A stretch of DNA of 8,573 nucleotides, taken from the NCBI GenBank assembly GCA_025964065.1, contig JAOPZO010000397.1, forward strand, positions 1 to 8,573. Reading direction: 5' to 3'. Shown piece after piece: positions 5,227-8,573 of this stretch (positions within the stretch are counted from its first letter, which is position 1; every line of letters starts with the position of its first letter). The stretch comes from Solirubrobacterales bacterium (GTDB lineage Bacteria > Actinomycetota > Thermoleophilia > Solirubrobacterales > Solirubrobacteraceae). The notes below the pieces were generated by a model. The model worked only from the letters and a program-made list of their open reading frames with translations, had not been told where the DNA came from and did not search any database. Position numbers and translations under genes: made by a program.

Positions 5227-7080
5227 ATGGGACTCAAAGAGGGCGATTTCCCGCCGGTCGATCCGGCGACGTTCGAGGACATGCCGTACCAGGAGCGCAT
5301 CAAGGTGCTCTCGCGGCATTGGGCCGAGTTCGGGTTCGGCGCGCCGAAGATCACCGCGATCATCTACATCGTCAAGCTGCTCGTCTTCTACGGCGTCACG
5401 GGGATCCTCGTCGCGACGCTGACCTCCGGCCTCGACCCGCTCAGCCCGAGCGAGTGGTGGGACGAGCCGATCTTCTACCAGAAGGCCGTCGTCTGGACGA
5501 TGCTCTTGGAGGCGCTCGGAGTCGCGGGCTCCTGGGGTCCCCTGGCCGGGCACTTCAAGCCGATGACCGGCGGCGTCCTGTACTACGCGCGGACCGGCAC
5601 GCTGCGCAACCCGCCGTGGCCCACGAAGGTCCCCGGGACGGCCGGGTACACGCGCACGCCGCTGGACGTCGCCCTCTACCTCACCTTCATCGGCGCGCTC
5701 GTCGTCGCGCTGGCGCTCCCCGGCCAGGACGACGGTGCCCTGAACGCCCTCGTCCCGGGCAACGAGGGCCTGATCACGACCGCGCCCCTCATCGTCGCGC
5801 TCATCTCCCTCGGCCTCCTGGGTCTCCGGGACAAGATCTCGTTCCTGCAGGCGCGCAGCGAGCAGTACGTCCCGGCGCTCATCTTCTTCTGCTTCTTCCC
5901 GTTCGTCGACATGATCATCGCGGCGAAGCTGCTGATCGTGATCGTGTGGTGCTGCGCCGCGTTCTCGAAGGTCGGGCCGCACTTCGCGAACGTCATCCCG
6001 CCCATGGTGAGCAACACGCCGTGGCTCTCGTCCAAGCGGATCAAGCGGATGCACTACCGCTCCTTCCCGGAGGACATGCGCCCGTCGGAGCGCGCGACGG
6101 GGCTCGCGCACGGGCTCGGGACCCTCGTGGAGTTCGGTGCGCCGCTCGTGCTGCTCTTCTCGAGCAACGACACGATCACGCTGATCGCCGCGCTCGCGAT
6201 GATCGGCTTCCACGTGTTCATCATCTCGACGTTCCCGCTGGCGGTCCCGCTCGACTGGAACGTCCTCTTCGCCTACATCGCGGCGTTCCTGTTCCTCGGC
6301 TTCTCGAACGCCGACGGGTACGGCCTGGGGGCGATGGACCCGACCCTGCTCGTCGTGACCGTGCTGGCGCTGCTGACGTTCCCCGTGCTCGGCAACCTCA
6401 AGCCGCAGTGGGTGTCGTTCCTCCCGTCCATGCGGCAGTACTCGGGCAACTGGGCGACGGGCATGTGGGCGTTCGCGCCGGGCGCCGAGGCGAAGCTCGA
6501 CGAGCACGTCAAGAAGCCGTCGCTCATGCAGAAGGGCCAGCTCACCGCCATCTACGGCGAGGAGGCGGCCGAGGTCGTCATGCAGCAGCTGCTCGGCTGG
6601 CGGGCGCTGCACAGCCAGGGTCGCGGGCTCAACTCGCTCATGATGACCACGCTCGGGCCGGACATCGACACGTACACGCTGCGCGAGGCGGAGTTCAGCT
6701 GCAACGCGCTGACCGGGTTCAACTTCGGTGACGGGCACTTCCACGACCAGCAGCTCATCGACGCCATCCAGAGCGAGGTCGGCTTCGCGCCGGGCGAGTT
6801 CATGGTCGTGTTCATGGAGTCCGACCCGTGGGGGCCGAAGCGCGGCCGGCAGGACTACTGGGTCATGGACGCGGCGGTCGGCGAGATCGAGCGCGGCAGC
6901 ATCGGCGTACAGGACTGCGTCAAGGAGCAGCCGTGGCTGCCCAACGGCCCGGTCGCGAAGCAGGTCGACTGGAAGCTCGACGGCTACGAGCGCGTGCGGT
7001 ACGAGCGGGCCCCGAGGGCGCCCGTGCCCGAGACCGCGGACATCGGGCCCCTGGCCCAGGAAGCGCGGATCGGCGCGTGA
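5227..7080 (+). CDS. DUF3556 polytopic membrane protein
   Basis: 617 aa, integral membrane protein of unknown function. The opening (MGLKEGDFPPVDPATF, then ERIKVLSRHWAEFGFGAPK) and the PPMVSNTPW...KRIKRMHYR region (residues 258-277) are what I recognise as DUF3556, a family known mainly from mycobacteria and relatives. About eight or nine hydrophobic segments are visible, near 43-68, 87-104, 146-165, 184-200, 215-247 (one or two), 297-312, 316-340, 344-359 and 372-388. A soluble C-terminal part follows (about 395-617), with conserved-looking blocks such as TGFNFGDGHFHDQQ (496-509) and FMVVFMESDPWGPKRG (525-540). The segment VWCCAAFSKVGPHF (240-253) recalls the Lys motif of HTTM/vitamin K-dependent carboxylase-like proteins; this is only a resemblance by eye. 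A strong ribosome binding site fixes the start. The stop overlaps the FAD oxidoreductase start by 4 nt, so the two products are likely made together and may interact. Confidence 0.85.
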   Translation: MGLKEGDFPPVDPATFEDMPYQERIKVLSRHWAEFGFGAPKITAIIYIVKLLVFYGVTGILVATLTSGLDPLSPSEWWDEPIFYQKAVVWTMLLEALGVAGSWGPLAGHFKPMTGGVLYYARTGTLRNPPWPTKVPGTAGYTRTPLDVALYLTFIGALVVALALPGQDDGALNALVPGNEGLITTAPLIVALISLGLLGLRDKISFLQARSEQYVPALIFFCFFPFVDMIIAAKLLIVIVWCCAAFSKVGPHFANVIPPMVSNTPWLSSKRIKRMHYRSFPEDMRPSERATGLAHGLGTLVEFGAPLVLLFSSNDTITLIAALAMIGFHVFIISTFPLAVPLDWNVLFAYIAAFLFLGFSNADGYGLGAMDPTLLVVTVLALLTFPVLGNLKPQWVSFLPSMRQYSGNWATGMWAFAPGAEAKLDEHVKKPSLMQKGQLTAIYGEEAAEVVMQQLLGWRALHSQGRGLNSLMMTTLGPDIDTYTLREAEFSCNALTGFNFGDGHFHDQQLIDAIQSEVGFAPGEFMVVFMESDPWGPKRGRQDYWVMDAAVGEIERGSIGVQDCVKEQPWLPNGPVAKQVDWKLDGYERVRYERAPRAPVPETADIGPLAQEARIGA

Positions 7081-8537
7081 CGAGCGCCACCGTGGTCGGC
7101 AGCGGGCCCAACGGGCTCGCTGCCGCCCTCACCCTCGCCGCCGAGGGGATCCAGGTCCACGTCATCGAGGCGGCGGGCACCCTCGGCGGCGGAACCCGCA
7201 GCAGCGAGCTGACGGTCCCGGGCGTCATCCACGACGAGTGCTCCGCGGCCCACCCGCTCGCCATCGACACGCCCTTCTCACGGCGCTTCGACCTCGCGGC
7301 CCACGGGCTCACGTGGCGGTGGCCCGAGGTGCAGTACAGCCACCCGCTCGACGGCGGGAGCGGCGCGGCCGCCTACAAGTCGGTCGCCGAGACCGCGCGG
7401 CACCTCGGGAAGGACGGGCACCGGTGGCGCCGCCTGTTCGGGAGCCTCACCGACCGCTTCGACGACATCGCGGAGGACTTCCTCGAGCCCGTCATCCACG
7501 TGCCGAAGCATCCGCTCAAGCTCGCCCGGTTCGGGGCGTGGTCGGGGATGCCCGCGAACGTGCTCGCCCGCTGGTTCCGCACCCCGGAGGGCCAGGCGCT
7601 GTTCGCAGGCTGCGCCGCCCACGCGTTCCGGCCCTTCACCTCCCCCGTCTCCTCGGCCATCGGTGTGACGCTCGGGACCGCCGCGCACCGCTACGGATGG
7701 CCGGTCGCGGAGGGCGGCTCGGCGTCGATCTCCCGCGCCGTCGTCGCCCTGCTCGAGGAGCACGGCGCGACGTTCGAGACCGGGCGCACGGTGACCTCGC
7801 TCGCCGAGCTCGGCTCCCCCGACGTCGTGATGCTCGACCTCGCCCCCGCGGCCGCCGCGCGCGTCGCCGGGAGCCGTATGCCGCGCCGGGTCTCGCGGGC
7901 CCTCGAGCGCTACCGGCACGGTCCGGGCTCCTTCAAGGTGGAGTTCGCCGTCGAGGGCGGCGTCCCCTGGGCGCACGAGCCGTCGCGCCGCGCGGGCACC
8001 GTGCACGTGTGCGGCAGCCTGGCCGAGGTCGCGGCGGCCGAGCGCGACACGTGCGCCGGGCGGATGCCCGAGCGCCCGTACGTCCTGGTCTGCCAGCAGT
8101 CCGTCGCCGACCCGACGCGCGCGAACGGGGACGTCCATCCGCTCTACTCCTACGCCCACGTCCCCGCGGGCTGGACCGGGGACGCGACGGCGCAGATCGA
8201 GGCGCAGATCGAGCGCTTCGCTCCCGGCTTCCGCGACCGCATCGTGGGCCGGCACGTCCGCTCCGTCCCCGACATGGAGGCCCACAACGTCAACTACGTC
8301 GGCGGGGACGTCGTGACGGGGTCGAACGACATGCTCCAGCTCGTCTTCCGTCCGCGGCCCGCGCTCGACCCGTACACGCTCGGGATCCCCGGCGTCTACC
8401 TGTGCTCGGCCGCCACGCCGCCCGGCGCCGGCGCGCACGGGATGTGCGGGTGGAACGCCGCCCGCTCCGCGCTCGGCCGCCTGGACCCGACCGCGTTCGC
8501 CCCGGCCCCACCAGCGGAGGCGGCCGCGCGGGCCTGA
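7077..8537 (+). CDS. PYROXD2/phytoene desaturase-like NAD(P)/FAD-dependent oxidoreductase
   Basis: 486 aa flavoenzyme. The N-terminal FAD-binding fold reads VVGSGPNGLAAALTLA (residues 6-21), with E31 at the end of strand 2 (VHVIEA) for the FAD ribose and GGGTRSSE (37-44) as the flavin-side loop. The C-terminal FAD contact block is IPGVYLCSAATPPGAGAHG followed by MCGWNAARSAL (437-466). This layout is that of the phytoene desaturase/CrtI superfamily, nearer to PYROXD2-like proteins than to true carotenoid enzymes, since no other carotenoid gene is present. It probably oxidises or desaturates a hydrophobic substrate at the membrane; the substrate is unknown. There is no signal peptide. The GTG at 7077 sits in GTGA with the DUF3556 stop and places the Rossmann strand right at the N-terminus, as expected. 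No strong ribosome binding site precedes it (AGGAAG ends 13 nt away), which agrees with translational coupling. Confidence 0.9.
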   Translation: MTSATVVGSGPNGLAAALTLAAEGIQVHVIEAAGTLGGGTRSSELTVPGVIHDECSAAHPLAIDTPFSRRFDLAAHGLTWRWPEVQYSHPLDGGSGAAAYKSVAETARHLGKDGHRWRRLFGSLTDRFDDIAEDFLEPVIHVPKHPLKLARFGAWSGMPANVLARWFRTPEGQALFAGCAAHAFRPFTSPVSSAIGVTLGTAAHRYGWPVAEGGSASISRAVVALLEEHGATFETGRTVTSLAELGSPDVVMLDLAPAAAARVAGSRMPRRVSRALERYRHGPGSFKVEFAVEGGVPWAHEPSRRAGTVHVCGSLAEVAAAERDTCAGRMPERPYVLVCQQSVADPTRANGDVHPLYSYAHVPAGWTGDATAQIEAQIERFAPGFRDRIVGRHVRSVPDMEAHNVNYVGGDVVTGSNDMLQLVFRPRPALDPYTLGIPGVYLCSAATPPGAGAHGMCGWNAARSALGRLDPTAFAPAPPAEAAARA

Positions 8538-8548
8538 GGCGGGACGTG

Positions 8549-8570
8549 CGGGCGGGGGCCGGCCCGCCCG
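8549..8570 (+). terminator. GC-rich hairpin after the DUF3556-FAD operon
   Basis: CGGGCGGG (8549-8556) pairs perfectly with CCCGCCCG (8563-8570) over a 6-nt loop, 11 nt after the stop codon. There is no T-tract before the window ends. Stable hairpins without a T-tract are common after actinobacterial genes, so this is a likely operon end. Confidence 0.5.
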
Positions 8571-8573
8571 GCG

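Noticed and set aside
5212..6744. 510-codon minus-strand open frame opposite the DUF3556 gene
   Set aside because: Highly charged Arg/Glu/His composition typical of an antisense shadow; the plus strand has a good ribosome binding site and membrane segments.
6828..7076. N-terminal extension of the FAD oxidoreductase frame upstream of 7077
   Set aside because: The added residues lie inside the DUF3556 gene and look like an out-of-frame translation. The FAD-binding strand begins directly after the GTG at 7077.

Overview
The window is a very GC-rich stretch in which almost every third codon position is G or C. It has GTG starts, 4-nt GTGA stop/start overlaps and little space between genes. This style, with the families present (a two-domain copper oxidase beside a cupredoxin, a trans-acting enoyl reductase-like protein, an SCO4226/DUF4242 protein and a DUF3556 membrane protein), points to an actinobacterial chromosome. 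A mycobacterial relative or a deep lineage such as Thermoleophilia/Solirubrobacterales is plausible, but that is inference. I see no mobile element, CRISPR array, tRNA or rRNA.

Left part (1-2617, + strand): a three-gene cassette of exported proteins. It has the end of a two-domain multicopper oxidase (5' end cut by the window), a secreted right-handed beta-helix protein, and a small exported amicyanin-like cupredoxin whose GTG start overlaps the beta-helix stop codon. All visible copper ligands are intact in the oxidase and the cupredoxin. The three products probably work outside the membrane as one copper/redox module. The substrate and the job of the beta-helix protein cannot be read from sequence.

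Middle part (2618-4999): a saccharopine-dehydrogenase-like / trans-acting enoyl reductase-family gene, then a 97-residue DUF4242 gene (+), which converges on a SAM-dependent methyltransferase gene (-). A perfect 15-bp palindrome lies just before the ribosome binding site of the DUF4242 gene.

Right part (5000-8573): a 227-bp divergent intergenic region, then a polytopic DUF3556 membrane protein overlapping by 4 nt a PYROXD2/phytoene-desaturase-like FAD oxidoreductase. A GC-rich hairpin follows the second stop. This coupled pair is the most intriguing unit: an uncharacterised membrane protein with a short motif that recalls HTTM/vitamin K-dependent carboxylase proteins, made together with a redox flavoenzyme. 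With the enoyl-reductase-like protein nearby, a role in envelope lipid or isoprenoid chemistry is a reasonable but unproven guess.
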